Shown: in pieces, positions 41,266 to 50,493 of the stretch | Numbering within the stretch: position 1 is the first letter of the stretch | Layout: each line of letters begins with the position of its first letter | NCBI RefSeq assembly: GCF_004365355.1 | Contig: NZ_SODP01000004.1 | Coordinates: 124,001-188,000, forward strand | From: Kribbella pratensis | GTDB lineage: Bacteria; Actinomycetota; Actinomycetes; Propionibacteriales; Kribbellaceae | Length of the DNA stretch: 64,000 bases | Direction: 5' to 3' | Position numbers and translations under genes: made by a program | Notes under the pieces: model-generated | Told to the model about the DNA's origin: nothing | Database searches by the model: none | Seen by the model: only the letters and a program-made list of their open reading frames with translations

Positions 41266-42693
41266 TCAGCTATCGAGTGGGCGGTAGTTCACGCCGATCT
41301 TCTCGATCCGGGCCAGGTGCGGGCGCAGCCGGCTGAGGAACTCGTCGTACGAGACCTTCTCCGAGCCCCAGGCGCGCTCGGCGAACGCGGACAGCCGCGG
41401 TAGCAGCATGTAACCGACCTGCTCCGGACCCTCCATGTACTCGGTCCAGATCTGGCACTGGGTGCCGACGATCAGCGCCTTCTCCTCGTCGGTCAGCGAC
41501 TCCGGGATCACCTCGAAGTCGTACACCTTCTCCAGCGGGATGAAGTTGCCGATGGCAAGCGGTTCGGTGGCCGGGTCGCCCTGGTAGTAGTCGAAGTACA
41601 CCGACTCGCACGGCGCCATCACGACCTCGTGGCCGGCCTTCGCCGCGACCACGCCACGTTCCGCGCTCCGCCACGCCATGATGACTGCGTCCTTCGGGCA
41701 GTCGGTCTCGACCATCTCGTCCCAGCCGACCAGCCGGCGACCCTCCTCGGCCAGCACCTCCGCGACCTGCGCGGTGAACCAGCCCTGCAGCTGGCCCGGC
41801 TCGTCCAGCCCCAGCTCGGCCTGCCGTTTCTGCGCCGCCTCCGACTCGGCCCACTGCACCGACGGGCACTCGTCGCCACCGAGGTGGATGTACGGCGACG
41901 GGAAGATGTCGAGCACCTCACGCAGCACGGTCTTCACGAACTCGACCGTCGCGTCGTTGACGTTCAGCACGTCCTCGCTGATGCCCCAGTACTGGCGGAC
42001 CGTCAACTGCTGGTCCGGGTGGTTCCCCAGCTCCGGGTACGCCGTGATCGCGGCCTGCATGTGCCCCGGCAGATCGATCTCCGGTACGACGGTGATCCCG
42101 CGCTCGGCGGCGTACGCGACGATCTCGCGGAGGTCCGCCTTGGTGTAGAACCCGCCGTGCCGCCGGCCGTCGTACTCGAACTCGGTCTGGCCGCGGGTCA
42201 TCTTGCCGACCATCGTCTCGGCCCGCCACGCGCCGATCTCGGTGAGCTTCGGGTACGCCTCGATCTCGACCCGCCAGCCCTGGTCGTCGGTGAGGTGGAA
42301 GTGCAGCACGTTCAGCCGGTGCAGCGCGAGGACGTCGATGATCTTGAGGACGAACTCCTTCGGCATGAAGTGCCGGGCGACGTCGAGCATCATCCCGCGC
42401 CAGGCGAACCGCGGCGCATCGGCGATCCGGGCCAGCGGCACGGCGACCTTGCCGTCCTCGGCCGGCTCGGCGGCCTCGACCAGCTGGCCGTACGTCGTCT
42501 CGGCGTGCCGGAGCGCGTCCTCGGAACCGGCTGTCAGCCGCGCGCCGTCGGCGCTGATGTCGATGCGGTACTCGTTCGCGTCGAGGTTGTCGACCACGTC
42601 CCGGACGGCGTCGCCGACCGGATCGGCGGTGATCCACCGGCCCTCGTCGACGGTGAGTTGTCGCGGGGCAGGGACGATCGCGATGTCGGACAT
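41266..42693 (-). CDS. Beta-N-acetylhexosaminidase (GH20)
   Basis: A 475-residue family 20 glycosidase that removes terminal beta-linked GlcNAc. The substrate-assisted catalytic Asp-Glu pair is in YIHLGGDECPS (D274-E275), preceded by RFAWRGMMLDVARHF and HFHLTDDQGWRVEIE, and EIDLPGHMQAAI. There is an N-terminal GH20b-like domain (about 1-90). No signal peptide is visible, so it appears cytoplasmic and would act on imported chitin or peptidoglycan fragments. Confidence 0.94.
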   Translation of the reverse strand: MSDIAIVPAPRQLTVDEGRWITADPVGDAVRDVVDNLDANEYRIDISADGARLTAGSEDALRHAETTYGQLVEAAEPAEDGKVAVPLARIADAPRFAWRGMMLDVARHFMPKEFVLKIIDVLALHRLNVLHFHLTDDQGWRVEIEAYPKLTEIGAWRAETMVGKMTRGQTEFEYDGRRHGGFYTKADLREIVAYAAERGITVVPEIDLPGHMQAAITAYPELGNHPDQQLTVRQYWGISEDVLNVNDATVEFVKTVLREVLDIFPSPYIHLGGDECPSVQWAESEAAQKRQAELGLDEPGQLQGWFTAQVAEVLAEEGRRLVGWDEMVETDCPKDAVIMAWRSAERGVVAAKAGHEVVMAPCESVYFDYYQGDPATEPLAIGNFIPLEKVYDFEVIPESLTDEEKALIVGTQCQIWTEYMEGPEQVGYMLLPRLSAFAERAWGSEKVSYDEFLSRLRPHLARIEKIGVNYRPLDS

Positions 42694-42777
42694 CCGGACT
42701 CCAAGCAGCCTGGGTCGATTTATGTCAGGACGATCCTATAAGCAGCTCCCTGTCAGGTTTCATGAGAGGGTTTGCCC

Positions 42778-43977
42778 GTGACCAGCGAGCAGCAGCGGAC
42801 GACCCTACGCGTGCTGGTCGCCAGCAACGCACTCGGCGGAGTCGCCACCGCCAGCGGCTTCGCGGTAGCCGCACTTCTGGCCGAAAACGTCTCGGGCTCG
42901 ACGTCCCTGGCCGGCCTGGTAGCCACCTCGACCACGCTGGGCGCCGCCGCCCTCGCCGTACCGCTGGCAGGGCTGGCCCGCTCCCACGGCCGACGGGTTT
43001 CGCTGAGCCTCGGCTACTTGATCGCGTTCGTCGGCGCTGCGCTGACGATCCTGGCGGCACAGATCGGTTCGTTGGCGCTGCTGCTCGCGGCCGGCTGCCT
43101 CTTCGGCAGCGGCTCCGCCTCCAACCTGCAGTCGCGGTACGCCGCCACGGACGCCGCCGAACCCAGCCGCGTGGCCCGCTCGCTCGGGCTGGTCGTCTGG
43201 GCCACCACGATCGGCGTGATCGTCGGACCGAACCTGACCGGCGTGGGCGGATCGATCGGATCGTCGCTCGGCATCCTGGCGTTGGCCGGGCCGTACGTCT
43301 TCTCGGTGGTCGCCTTCGGACTCAGTGCAGCCACCGTCTGGGTGGGTATGCGGAGCCAGGCAAGGCCGATGAGGGTGGAGCGCCAGCCGCTGGCCGTGAC
43401 CTTCCGGCAGGTGATCGCGATTCCGCATGCACGCCTGGGACTGCTGGCCATCGCGACTGCACATGCGGTGATGGTCGGGGTCATGTCGATGACGTCGGTG
43501 CACCTGCGACACCACGGTGCGTCCCTGACCATCGTCGGGTTCGTCATCAGCGGTCACGTCGCCGGCATGTACGCGCTGTCCCCGGTGACAGGCTGGCTGG
43601 CCGACCGGCTCGGCCGCATCCCCACGATCGGCATCGGCCTCGGCGTACTCGCGATCGCGATGACTCTGGCCGCTGTTGCGCCGGATGACGCGCATGCGCT
43701 CACCGGGCTCGCGCTGTTCACTCTGGGGCTGGGCTGGTCCGCCTGTCTGGTCGCGGGGTCGACCCTGCTGTCCCGGTCTGTCCCGGACGGCATCCGCACC
43801 TCGGCTCAGGGCCTGTCCGACCTGACCATGGGCATCCTGGCTTCCCTTTCGGGCACAGCTGCCGGCCCGGTCCTCGCCTACCTCGGCTTCCATTGGCTGG
43901 CGGTGTTCTGCGGGCTGCTCCTGATCCCGGCCGCCCTGACTGCCGCCCTAACCAAGCAGCAGATGCAGCGTGCGTGA
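42778..43977 (+). CDS. MFS transporter
   Basis: A 399-residue, 12-helix major facilitator with the loop-2/3 signature region LARSHGRRVSLSLGYLIA and the second-half equivalent GWLADRLGRIPTIGIGLGV. The GTG start follows GAGAGGG by 7 bases. It is transcribed from the 84-base gap divergent to the hexosaminidase gene, so a sugar or drug efflux role is possible, but the substrate is not readable. The 3' end overlaps the convergent GNAT gene by 30 bases. Confidence 0.88.
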   Translation: MTSEQQRTTLRVLVASNALGGVATASGFAVAALLAENVSGSTSLAGLVATSTTLGAAALAVPLAGLARSHGRRVSLSLGYLIAFVGAALTILAAQIGSLALLLAAGCLFGSGSASNLQSRYAATDAAEPSRVARSLGLVVWATTIGVIVGPNLTGVGGSIGSSLGILALAGPYVFSVVAFGLSAATVWVGMRSQARPMRVERQPLAVTFRQVIAIPHARLGLLAIATAHAVMVGVMSMTSVHLRHHGASLTIVGFVISGHVAGMYALSPVTGWLADRLGRIPTIGIGLGVLAIAMTLAAVAPDDAHALTGLALFTLGLGWSACLVAGSTLLSRSVPDGIRTSAQGLSDLTMGILASLSGTAAGPVLAYLGFHWLAVFCGLLLIPAALTAALTKQQMQRA

Positions 43978-44835
43978 CCCCGGCCGAAAACCGATGCTCT
44001 GGTACAGCGCCCGCGCCTGCGGGTAGCCGTCATCACCCCGCGGACAGACGACCGCTTTGGTCCCACCTGCTTCGCGCAGCGCGTGCAGTGCGGCCAGGTT
44101 GACTGCCGCGCCGAGTCCACGCCTCCGGTACGCCGGAGAGCACCCGACGGGCTCGACCAAACCCACCTGGTGCTGCTCGTCGAGCCAGATCAACGCCGAC
44201 GCGACGAACTCCCCCGCCTCGTTCTCCACCACCCAGTCCAGCTCGGGTCGGTAGGGCCAGGTCGACATCACCTGGGCCATGTCGTTGTCGGTCACCTTCG
44301 ACGGTCCCAAGTCGGACCAGGCGGCGCGGTGCACGGCACCCCGCTTCGCCACCTCGTCCTGCCGCACGTGGCGCAGGGTCAGCCCATCGGGCACCACTGG
44401 CTCGGCCAGTCCGTCCAGCGAAATCCAGTGGTGCGTGAAGTACGGGGCGCTATCGTCACGCCCGAAGCCGGCCGACTCCAGTGCAGCCAGCAAGTGCTTC
44501 TCGGTCTCCAGTACGCCGGCAGCCAATCGCGGGCCGTTCGCTGACGCCCGGAACCACTCGACGACTGTGGTGGCGAGCTCCGCTCGGTCCGGGTCGACTG
44601 TCATCAGCAGATGGCCCGGCTGCTCCAGCCATCCCCAGGCCACGACGTCCTCGCCGTCGCGCCAAACCGCCGTACGCCAATCCGCAGACGAGCGGCGTGC
44701 GTTCACGCTGCGCTCCCAGGCGACGTCGCCGAGGTGCAGCCGGGACGCCGGACTCCAGGTCCGCCGGACCAGCTCCTGCATGTCATTGAGCCCGTCAGGG
44801 CCGGCGTACTCGGTCATCTGCACGGAGCGCAGCAT
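43948..44835 (-). CDS. GNAT-family N-acetyltransferase (double domain)
   Basis: A ~295-residue protein with two GNAT-like halves. The second half has the acetyl-CoA loop in VGCSPAYRRRGLGAAVNLAA and the C-terminal ALYQSIGFRPG. The first half is degenerate. The start is uncertain: two or three in-frame ATGs lie between 44865 and 44817, none with a strong ribosome site. It is divergent from the methyltransferase gene. The substrate is unknown. Confidence 0.82.
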   Translation of the reverse strand: MLRSVQMTEYAGPDGLNDMQELVRRTWSPASRLHLGDVAWERSVNARRSSADWRTAVWRDGEDVVAWGWLEQPGHLLMTVDPDRAELATTVVEWFRASANGPRLAAGVLETEKHLLAALESAGFGRDDSAPYFTHHWISLDGLAEPVVPDGLTLRHVRQDEVAKRGAVHRAAWSDLGPSKVTDNDMAQVMSTWPYRPELDWVVENEAGEFVASALIWLDEQHQVGLVEPVGCSPAYRRRGLGAAVNLAALHALREAGGTKAVVCPRGDDGYPQARALYQSIGFRPGSRTLHLLLG

Positions 44836-44879
44836 CGCAGTGCCGGGAGGGCGACTCAACTGCATTAGGGTCGAACGTC

Positions 44880-45575
44880 GTGAGCATCGCGGAGGGCGGG
44901 ATCCCGAGTCCCAACATCTGGCACCACCCGAAGGTGTACGAGATCGAGAACCGGGCCGTGGACCCGGACGGCGTGATCGAGTCGGCGATGCGGGCGATCC
45001 GGGACTGGGCCGGCGCGACAGTCCTCGATATCGGCTGCGGTACCGGGTTCCACCTGCCGAAGTTCGCCGCGACCGCCGGGCGAGTGATCGGCGTGGAGCC
45101 GCACGGCGCGCTGGCCGACGCCGCCCGTCGACGGACGCAGGCGTTGCCGAACGTCGAAGTACGGCAGGGTACGGCGCAGCGGCTGCCGGTGGCGGATTCG
45201 TCGGTCGACGTGATGCATGCGCGCTGGGCGTACTTCTTCGGACCGGGCTGTGAGCCGGGGCTGGCCGAGCTGGACCGGGTGATGCGCCACGGCGGGACGG
45301 CTTTCGTGATCGACAACGACGGCAGCCGGTCGACGTTCGGCGGCTGGTTCAGCGCGTCGTACCCGATGATCAAACCGGCCGAGGTGGAGCGGTTCTGGAC
45401 CGACCGCGGCTGGCACCGGACGCCGCTGGACATGGGCTGGCGGTTCGAGAGCCGGGCCGACTTCGAGGCGGTGGTGCGGATCGAGTTCACGCCGAAGGAC
45501 GCGGAGCGGATCATCGCCTCGCACGTCGGCGCCGAGGTCGACTACGCCGTCAACCTGTGGAGCAAGAGCTTCTGA
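44880..45575 (+). CDS. Class I SAM-dependent methyltransferase
   Basis: A 231-residue methyltransferase with ATVLDIGCGTGFHLPKF (motif I), GVEPHGALADAARRR and QRLPVADSSVDVMHAR (post-I). The family is the Methyltransf_11 type. The GTG start (SIAEGGIPSPNI) lies close to the start of the divergent GNAT gene. It is followed by the degenerate ABC operon after a 53-base gap, perhaps with a separate promoter. Confidence 0.87.
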   Translation: MSIAEGGIPSPNIWHHPKVYEIENRAVDPDGVIESAMRAIRDWAGATVLDIGCGTGFHLPKFAATAGRVIGVEPHGALADAARRRTQALPNVEVRQGTAQRLPVADSSVDVMHARWAYFFGPGCEPGLAELDRVMRHGGTAFVIDNDGSRSTFGGWFSASYPMIKPAEVERFWTDRGWHRTPLDMGWRFESRADFEAVVRIEFTPKDAERIIASHVGAEVDYAVNLWSKSF

Positions 45576-45628
45576 CGACACTCTCTGTGGGCTGCAGATC
45601 GACCTTCAGTACTCATAGGGTTGCCGAG

Positions 45629-46180
45629 ATGGACGGTCTGCTGCTCGAACGCGTTCCGGGGCTGCCGGAGCGGCTCCGGATCGATGTCGGTGAGCAGCGC
45701 GCGGTCGTCGTACCGCAGGCCGCCGATCGTCGCCGGCTGGCCGACGTACTGACCGGGCTGGAGGACCCTCCGCCCGGTGCGGTCGTGCTCAAGGGCGGAC
45801 CGGTCCGGTTGGTACCCGCTGAAGGCGGGCTGCTCCCCCACCTGACCGTCCTCGGCAACGTGATGCACGGCCATCGCACCACGCATCAGGTCACCACACA
45901 GGCTGCGCGGGACGAGAGTCTCGTCAAGGTGATCGGCTGTGGTCTCGAGGACGTCCAGAACCGCTATCCGCACGAGATCACCCCAGGGCGTCGTCGGCTG
46001 GCCGGCGTGGCCCGGGCGCTCGGCGCGTACCCGCGAGCGATCGTGCTGGAGGACGCGACCGGCCTGCCTACCTGGGGATCGCTCCTGTCGATCCGTCCTA
46101 ACCCTGACCTCGCCTCGGTCGCACTGCTGCTCATCACGACCAGCACGACACGCATTACCGGGTTTGACGATGCCGAGTAG
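45629..46180 (+). CDS. Degenerate ABC-transporter ATPase-like protein (pseudoenzyme)
   Basis: A 183-residue protein that keeps the outline of an ABC ATPase but none of its catalytic residues. Walker A is replaced by PQAADRRR (29-36), the Q-loop by VPAEGGLLPHLTV (62-74), the LSGGQ signature by EITPGRRRLAG (116-126), and Walker B/DEP by AIVLEDATGL (137-146). The flanking RYPHE and ARALGAYPR segments still match ABC proteins. It is also short (usual >220). Its stop overlaps the solute-binding gene by 11 bases, so it is translated with the operon. It may be a structural or regulatory subunit. Confidence 0.75.
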   Translation: MDGLLLERVPGLPERLRIDVGEQRAVVVPQAADRRRLADVLTGLEDPPPGAVVLKGGPVRLVPAEGGLLPHLTVLGNVMHGHRTTHQVTTQAARDESLVKVIGCGLEDVQNRYPHEITPGRRRLAGVARALGAYPRAIVLEDATGLPTWGSLLSIRPNPDLASVALLLITTSTTRITGFDDAE

Positions 46181-47420
46181 CCGCAGAGCGTTCCTCGGCG
46201 CGGCTGGAGCGCTCCTGCTGACCGGGTGCTCGAGTGACGTGCTGGGACTGCGGCGTGCGGTCCGGGTGGCGGTCAGTTGGAGTGGGCAGGAGTTGCGGGC
46301 CTTTCACAAGGTCCTCGATGGTCTGGGAACGCTCGAGTACCCGGTAGAAGTCGTACCGCTCGGCGACGACATCTCCACCGCGTTCGGTGCACGCTCCACG
46401 CGACGTCCGGACATCGTCATGCTCCCGCAGCCCGGACTGGTCCCCCGTCATCTCGACGACCTCGAGCCGATGCCCGACGACCTCGCCCCACTCGGGCGGG
46501 CCCGACTCTGGGACGAGCTCCTCACACACAACGGCACGACGTACGGCGTGCCGTTCAAGACGGCGCACAAGTCGGCGGTTTGGTATCGGCCGTCGGTGTT
46601 CGAGCAGGCCGGCGTACAACCGCCTCGGTTGTGGTCGGAGTGGCTCACGGTGAACCGGACGCTGACGCAGGCGGGCATCACACCGTTGTCGCTGGCGGCA
46701 GGTGACGGCTGGGTGCTCACCGACTTCCTGGAGAACGTGCTGCTCGGTATTGCGCCCAGCGTCTACGTAGGTCTCGCGGCGGCGACCGATCCACGTCCAT
46801 CGCGGCAGCCGCAGTTCGGTGCGGCACTACGGCTGTTGGGGACCATGTGGTCAGCGCCTGGAGCACTGGCGGGCGGAGTGAAGGAGTCGCTCGTCCAGCA
46901 GTTCCCAGACGCGCTGATCGAGGTGTTTGGCCATCGCAGAGCAGCCATGGTGCTGGCATCCGACTTCGCTGAGCCGGTTGTCCGCTCGTTTGCCGCAGAC
47001 CCCGATGACATCGGTCTCTTCACGTTTCCCCCGATGAGTCCGGGAGCTGCAGCACCTGTAGTGGTCGGCGGCGACGTGATGGTGCTACCGAAGCCGACCA
47101 GGGACGACGCCCGCGATCTCGTACGCCGTTTGTCCGCGCCGGCCGCTGCTGACCCGTGGATCAAGGAGGGCGGCTTCCTGGTCGACGGACGGGTCTCCGG
47201 GTACACGCCTGAGCTCACTCGACTTGCCATGCAGCTGACCAAGCCCGGTGAGCAACTCCAGTTCGACCTGTCGGACCAGCTCGGTCGACTCGGCGACATC
47301 AACGGGCTGTGGCGCGTGCTGACCGACTTCCTGGTCCAGGTCGGCGGGCGCGGCGCTGCCGTCGTACCGGGGGCTGTGGACGACGCGATCAACGAGCTGC
47401 GCACGGTGGAGGAGAGCTGA
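46170..47420 (+). CDS. Lipoprotein solute-binding protein of the degenerate ABC operon
   Basis: A 416-residue exported binding protein. The N-terminus SSRRAFLGAAGALLLTGCSS has an RR-x-F Tat-like motif and a lipobox Cys at position 20. The mature part follows the family 1 sugar-binding pattern: DIVMLPQPGLVPRHLDDLEPM, GTTYGVPFKTAHKSAVWYRP and RAAMVLASDFAEPVV. The sugar is not known. The TGATG junction couples it to the fused permease. The ATG choice follows the signal peptide. Confidence 0.85.
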   Translation: MPSSRRAFLGAAGALLLTGCSSDVLGLRRAVRVAVSWSGQELRAFHKVLDGLGTLEYPVEVVPLGDDISTAFGARSTRRPDIVMLPQPGLVPRHLDDLEPMPDDLAPLGRARLWDELLTHNGTTYGVPFKTAHKSAVWYRPSVFEQAGVQPPRLWSEWLTVNRTLTQAGITPLSLAAGDGWVLTDFLENVLLGIAPSVYVGLAAATDPRPSRQPQFGAALRLLGTMWSAPGALAGGVKESLVQQFPDALIEVFGHRRAAMVLASDFAEPVVRSFAADPDDIGLFTFPPMSPGAAAPVVVGGDVMVLPKPTRDDARDLVRRLSAPAAADPWIKEGGFLVDGRVSGYTPELTRLAMQLTKPGEQLQFDLSDQLGRLGDINGLWRVLTDFLVQVGGRGAAVVPGAVDDAINELRTVEES

Positions 47421-49192
47421 TGGGGCTGCAGACCAACGGCTTGTCCCTGGAGATCGTCGGCCGGGAGATCTCCGGTCGCCCGGTCCCCGGCAAACCGCGC
47501 CGGCCGGCCGGACCGTACCTGCTGGGGTTACCGGCGTTGGTGCTCAGCTGCCTGCTGCTGGTGCCGATCGGAGTGACAGTGGTGGCGGCGTTCCGAACGC
47601 CGGCCGGGTTCGGCTTCGGCAACTTCGCGGTGATGACCGACCCCGGCGCATTGCGTGCCGTAGGCAACAGTCTGCTCTGGGTGCTGGTTGCCTTCGGGAT
47701 CGTGGTGATCGGGTTCTTCCTTGCCCTGTTGAGCTATCGGCTGCCCGCGGTGACGACGTTCCTGCAGCCCGCACTGGTCATTCCGTTCGCAGTGTCGGTC
47801 CTGGTGTCCGGAGCGACGTTCCGGCTGCTCTTCGACCCGACACCCGAGCGTGGGACAGTCACGGCTGTCTGGACGTGGCTGTTCGGGACGAGCCCGGTGT
47901 GGCTCGGGCCTGGTCTGTTCTGGCTCGTGCTGGTGTCCGCGTTCGGCTGGACCTGGCTGGGGTACGTCGTGTCGCTCTTCCGCGCCGGTCTGGATGCGAT
48001 CCCCGATGATGTAACCAGAACCCTCACGGCAGAAGGCGTTCGGGGCTGGCGTCGCCTGCGTGCGCTGGAGATCCCGTTGCTGCGGCCGATCACCGGCGTG
48101 GTCACGCTGACGGTGGTCATCGCTGCGGTGCGGGTCTTCGACCTCATCTTGATCGTCGTACCCGGGTCGATGCAGCGGTCCGCCGACGTGCTCGGGCTGA
48201 ACTGGTGGCGAGCGACCACCAGTGGTGACGACCCAGGACGTACGGCGGCGCTCGGTGTCGTGCTGTTCGCGATCGTCGCCGCGGTGGGGCTGATCGGCGT
48301 ACGGGGATTGCGTCGGCGGCGATGGGCGATGCCGGTCACCGTCGTACGTCCGGACCCGTCGCTGGGGCGACCAAAGCCCCGTCGTTCCGTACGCCGGTTC
48401 GGCTGGCTCGTCGGACTCGCAGTAGCACTGGTGTGGATCTTCCCGGCCGTAGTACTCGTGATCACTGCGTTGCACTCCCCCGCGGAGGCCGGTGTGCGTG
48501 GCTGGTGGTCGGCGTCGGGGCTCGGGTTCTCGTCCTTCGCTGCAGCGGCGAATGTCGGGCTGTTCCGGGCCCTCCTGTCCACCCTGATCATCGCGAGCGC
48601 TGCTACCGCCGTGCTGCTCGTGATCGCCGTACCGACGGCCTATCTGGTCGCGTGGGGCGGTCTGCCGATGCGCGTCGGCCGGACCGTGATGGCAGTGTTC
48701 GTCGTACTCGCAGTGACACCAGTGCAGATGTACGCCGCTCCGCTGCGCGACGCGATCGACGCCGCTGGACTGGCTGGTTCCCGGATCGCACTAGCATTGG
48801 TTCACGCGGCTGCCGGTCTCCCATTCGCCGTTCTGTTGCTGCGGTCCGCCTTCGCGTCTGCCCCACCTGCGTTGGTGTCTGAGGCGCTACAAGGCCCAGT
48901 CCGGCAGAGTGCCGTACTGGCGACTGTGCAGCGGACGTACCGTCCCGCGCTGATCGCTGTCGCGGTGCTGGAGTTCGCACTGGTGTGGAACGACTTCATC
49001 GTCGGGTTCCTGATCAGCGGCCCCGGTACGACGCCGTTGTCGCTCGTGCTGTGGGGCGAGGCTCGACAATTCTCCGCATCGAGCGGACCGGTCGCGGCTG
49101 CGGCGGTCGTCGCTTCGATCGTGCCTGTGGTCCTGATGCTGTCGTTCTGGCGGACAGTGGTGCGCGGGCTGACGACAGGCAGCCGGCCATGA
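47420..49192 (+). CDS. Fused sugar ABC permease (MalF-MalG type)
   Basis: A 590-residue membrane protein containing two permease halves in one chain, each with six predicted helices. The first half (about 20-310) has an EAA-loop region EGVRGWRRLRALEIPLLRPI. The second half (about 340-590) has a weaker version, EALQGPVRQSAVLATVQRTY. Normally these are two genes. A fused pair with a weakened coupling loop fits the motif-less ATPase partner. The ATG overlaps the SBP stop (TGATG) and the stop overlaps the next ATG (ATGA). Confidence 0.82.
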   Translation: MGLQTNGLSLEIVGREISGRPVPGKPRRPAGPYLLGLPALVLSCLLLVPIGVTVVAAFRTPAGFGFGNFAVMTDPGALRAVGNSLLWVLVAFGIVVIGFFLALLSYRLPAVTTFLQPALVIPFAVSVLVSGATFRLLFDPTPERGTVTAVWTWLFGTSPVWLGPGLFWLVLVSAFGWTWLGYVVSLFRAGLDAIPDDVTRTLTAEGVRGWRRLRALEIPLLRPITGVVTLTVVIAAVRVFDLILIVVPGSMQRSADVLGLNWWRATTSGDDPGRTAALGVVLFAIVAAVGLIGVRGLRRRRWAMPVTVVRPDPSLGRPKPRRSVRRFGWLVGLAVALVWIFPAVVLVITALHSPAEAGVRGWWSASGLGFSSFAAAANVGLFRALLSTLIIASAATAVLLVIAVPTAYLVAWGGLPMRVGRTVMAVFVVLAVTPVQMYAAPLRDAIDAAGLAGSRIALALVHAAAGLPFAVLLLRSAFASAPPALVSEALQGPVRQSAVLATVQRTYRPALIAVAVLEFALVWNDFIVGFLISGPGTTPLSLVLWGEARQFSASSGPVAAAAVVASIVPVVLMLSFWRTVVRGLTTGSRP

Positions 49193-50484
49193 GCGAGCCG
49201 GAGGAGAAGGCGCCGGAGAAACAGGAGTCGCCGTACCAGACGCGCGGCTTCCGCTTCGTCATCGGCACTGTGGCATCCGCACTGCTCACCGGGCTCGCGT
49301 CGGAGATGCTCAACCAGAGCCTCGACAGCGGCGGCTGGGTGCAGTGGATCGGTCTTGGCGTGACCGTGCTGCTCGGCGCCATCACGATCATCCAGTACGG
49401 CCCGGCGATCCGGCGTTCCTGGCAGCACAGCGGCGAGAGCGCTCCCGAACTGCACACGACCGCCGAGGAGGCCGAGCAGTGGATGATCGCGCTCGGCTCC
49501 CACGCCGGCGGTATGGCGGCGGCCGAGTGGTACGCCCTCAACGAGGAGTGGCTCCGCGAACTGCTGATGGCCGAGAAGCCGCACGTCGACACCATCGACG
49601 ACTTCGCTCGCATCTGCGACGCCCTCGAGGCCTGGTACGTACGACGGGCCGATCCGGATGCGCTGCTCCAGCTCAGCGACCTGTTGAGTGCCGCAGCCGA
49701 GGTGTGCGGTCGCCGTGACCTCGCCGAGCTCGCTGCGGCGCGCGCGGCAACGGCGTACCGGATGCTGGGTGACCTGGACACGGCCAGCACCCGGCTGGGC
49801 ATCTCCGACAACATCGCGACCCACACTCGTACTGCGGCCGCGATGACCACGCGACGACAGGTCGAACGAGCGCTGCTGTCCCTTGCCCGCGCGGACCGCT
49901 CACCGGCCGGGAACGACCGCGACGAAGCAGTGTTGAACGCTCGCGAGCGGCTGGACGAGGCACGACTCAAGAGGCCCGGTCCGGACCTCGCGGCCGATAT
50001 CGCGATCGCCGTCAATCTCGCCGTCGTACACCTGTACCAGCAGGACGCCGAGGGTGCGCTGGACCACCTGCGACCGGCCGTCGCCCGAGCAACAGCCGCG
50101 GGCGATCTGAGCGGCCAGGCGCACGCACTCGAGCTCATGGGCGTGGCCGCGTGGATGCAACGCAATCCGCACGAGGCCGTCAGCCGCTGGGATCACGCCG
50201 CCCACCTGTACGCCGAGATCGACGAACGCGAAGGCCACGCCCGCTGCCTGCAACACCTCGGCTCCGCGGAGGTCGTCGCCGGTCGGATGACCGCCGCGGT
50301 CGAACTTCTCGAGCAGAGCGCGATGCTGCGCAGAACCGAGAGCGACATCCTCGTCAAATACCTCGACGCGGCGCGGCAGACCTCCGACGTGCCGGTCGTG
50401 ACCGACGATGCGCCCCGCCGTACGGCCAACTGGCTGAGGCGGCGCCTTCGGTCGTTGAAGGGATTTGTCGGACGGTCCGTTTAG
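49189..50484 (+). CDS. TPR-like membrane protein at the end of the ABC operon
   Basis: A 431-residue protein with a hydrophilic N-terminus, two membrane helices (about 22-38 and 51-70, WIGLGVTVLLGAITIIQYGP), and a long cytoplasmic helical part with TPR-like units (AVNLAVVHLYQQDAEGALDH; ALELMGVAAWMQRNPHEAVS; CLQHLGSAEVVAGRMTAAVE). Translationally coupled to the fused permease by ATGA, it is not a usual ABC component. It may be a scaffold or sensor; function is inferred from position only. Confidence 0.7.
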   Translation: MSEPEEKAPEKQESPYQTRGFRFVIGTVASALLTGLASEMLNQSLDSGGWVQWIGLGVTVLLGAITIIQYGPAIRRSWQHSGESAPELHTTAEEAEQWMIALGSHAGGMAAAEWYALNEEWLRELLMAEKPHVDTIDDFARICDALEAWYVRRADPDALLQLSDLLSAAAEVCGRRDLAELAAARAATAYRMLGDLDTASTRLGISDNIATHTRTAAAMTTRRQVERALLSLARADRSPAGNDRDEAVLNARERLDEARLKRPGPDLAADIAIAVNLAVVHLYQQDAEGALDHLRPAVARATAAGDLSGQAHALELMGVAAWMQRNPHEAVSRWDHAAHLYAEIDEREGHARCLQHLGSAEVVAGRMTAAVELLEQSAMLRRTESDILVKYLDAARQTSDVPVVTDDAPRRTANWLRRRLRSLKGFVGRSV

Positions 50485-50493
50485 GTTGGTGCC

